Of a stretch of 7,416 bases of DNA, positions 7,146 through 7,416 are shown piece by piece. The position numbers were made by a program, and so were the translations under genes. The first letter of the stretch is position 1, and the number at the start of each line of letters is the position of its first letter. The notes under the pieces were generated by a model. The model saw only the letters and a program-made list of their open reading frames with translations, was not told the origin of the DNA and made no database searches. Source of the DNA: Candidatus Omnitrophota bacterium (lineage in GTDB: Bacteria; Omnitrophota; Gorgyraeia; 2-01-FULL-45-10); NCBI GenBank assembly GCA_022703295.1, contig JAKLDX010000046.1, positions 1 through 7,416 of the forward strand, in the 5' to 3' direction.

Positions 7146-7294
7146 ACATATTTTCTAGGATTCCCGGTAAAAAACTCGGGGGATCGAGGGTCTTAGGAGG
7201 ATGTTAGTTTACAGATAACCAGAACTATAGCTGTAGCTATATCTTGTAAAGACCAGATGGCCTAGAAACAGACGCTTGGCAATCTGGTTTTTTT
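7146..7294 (+). ncRNA. Candidate structured RNA (riboswitch/attenuator leader or small RNA), class not recognised
   Basis: This stretch lies between a promoter and an intrinsic terminator and has no ORF of useful size. By eye it folds into a nested structure. P1 is a perfect 8-bp helix, TTTCTAGG (7152-7159) with CCTAGAAA (7261-7268). P2 is a hairpin, ATTCCC (7160-7165) with GGGGAT (7179-7184), with an A-rich loop. P3 pairs GGTC (7189-7192) with GACC (7251-7254), and TTTACA (7208-7213) with TGTAAA (7245-7250), leaving a 15-nt purine-rich bulge containing AGGAGG. P4 is TATAGC (7226-7231) with GCTATA (7236-7241) around a TGTA loop, extended by AGA/TCT. P1 and P3 use bases that the terminator stem also needs, so the two folds exclude each other. 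It does not show hallmark sequences of TPP, FMN, SAM-I, cobalamin, glycine, c-di-GMP, T-box, tmRNA, SRP RNA or tRNA. Start and end are inferred. Confidence 0.6.
7248..7294 (+). terminator. Intrinsic (rho-independent) terminator
   Basis: ACCAGAT (7252-7258) pairs with ATCTGGT (7282-7288). After one G-A mismatch it continues with GCC (7260-7262) to GGC (7278-7280), around a 15-nt loop. A run of seven T (7288-7294) follows. An A-run just before the stem could extend the pairing into the T-run. The T-run is on the 3' side only, so it works for + strand transcription. It may also end read-through from pgpA. Confidence 0.85.
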
Positions 7295-7416
7295 ATTGTC
7301 ACTTTGTTAAAAGAATAAAGATATAGCAGCTTCCCCGTATAACCCACATATAATTGAAAACAGAGATAAAGACTAACAGGTATCGTAAATTTCCTCTTGC
7401 GATCAGGATACTGTCT
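7295..7416 (+). other. Unassigned sequence after the terminator, to the window edge
   Basis: Together with 7092-7294 this makes 325 bp without a recognised gene. After the terminator I see no convincing promoter, RNA gene or repeat. TTGTCA (7296-7301) has no good -10 at the right distance. A frame starting with TTG at 7354 stays open for 21 codons to the edge (MKTEIKTNRYRKF...), but it has no Shine-Dalgarno and no recognisable similarity. It could be the start of the gene controlled by the upstream RNA, or chance. Confidence 0.4.

Noticed and set aside
7209..7236. LexA/SOS box near a possible recA promoter
   Set aside because: ACAG and CTGT occur in the wrong order and spacing for CTGT-N8-ACAG, and no CGAAC-N4-GTTCG site is present.
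7253..7288. Terminator acting on the minus strand
   Set aside because: The opposite side of the hairpin has no T-run in the minus-strand direction (it reads CTTTACAAG), and no minus-strand gene ends there.
7146..7294. tRNA, tmRNA, small SRP RNA, 6S RNA, T-box or hammerhead ribozyme
   Set aside because: There is no TTCGA-type T-loop or CCA end, no T-box AGGGTGG core, no CTGANGA hammerhead core and no SRP apical loop pattern. 6S RNA cannot be fully excluded by eye, but the fold here is multi-branched rather than one long rod.
7092..7416. CRISPR array or mobile element end
   Set aside because: There are no regularly spaced direct repeats, no terminal inverted repeats with a transposase and no target-site duplication.

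Overview
The window is a compact, one-direction block of housekeeping genes from a bacterial chromosome. All eight recognisable genes lie on the + strand. In order they are: the 3' end of pnp (PNPase), dut (dUTPase), uppP (undecaprenyl-diphosphatase), ftsK (DNA translocase), a rodZ-like gene, rimO (ribosomal protein S12 methylthiotransferase), pgsA (phosphatidylglycerophosphate synthase) and pgpA (phosphatidylglycerophosphatase A). Spacings run from overlaps (4, 11 and 17 bp) to gaps of 3, 11, 34 and 53 bp. No intrinsic terminator is visible between the genes, so they probably form one operon or a read-through chain.

The themes fit together. PNPase and RimO serve RNA turnover and ribosome modification. 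Dut keeps uracil out of DNA. UppP recycles the C55 lipid carrier for cell-wall synthesis. FtsK and RodZ link chromosome segregation, division and cell shape. PgsA and PgpA carry out two consecutive steps that make phosphatidylglycerol. An ftsK/spoIIIE - rodZ-like - pgsA order is familiar from other bacteria (B. subtilis spoIIIE...ymfM-pgsA-cinA-recA), so recA/cinA-type genes may lie just downstream. That is inference.

The organism is a bacterium with medium GC and frequent ATA (Ile) and AGG/AGA (Arg) codons. RodZ, PgpA and UppP suggest a diderm or deep-branching lineage. The overall style resembles Omnitrophota (OP3) or related groups, but the sequence alone cannot settle this.

The unusual part is the 325-bp non-coding tail, 7092-7416. 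It contains a TTGACA promoter, a short (about 150 nt) potentially highly structured transcript and a clear intrinsic terminator. The transcript can fold into a nested structure closed by a perfect 8-bp long-range helix. That fold is mutually exclusive with the terminator hairpin. This is the layout of a riboswitch or attenuator, or of a stand-alone regulatory small RNA. It matches no class I recognise from sequence and is the best candidate here for something undescribed. The last 120 bp after the terminator hold no convincing gene, only a weak TTG-started frame that is open to the window edge.
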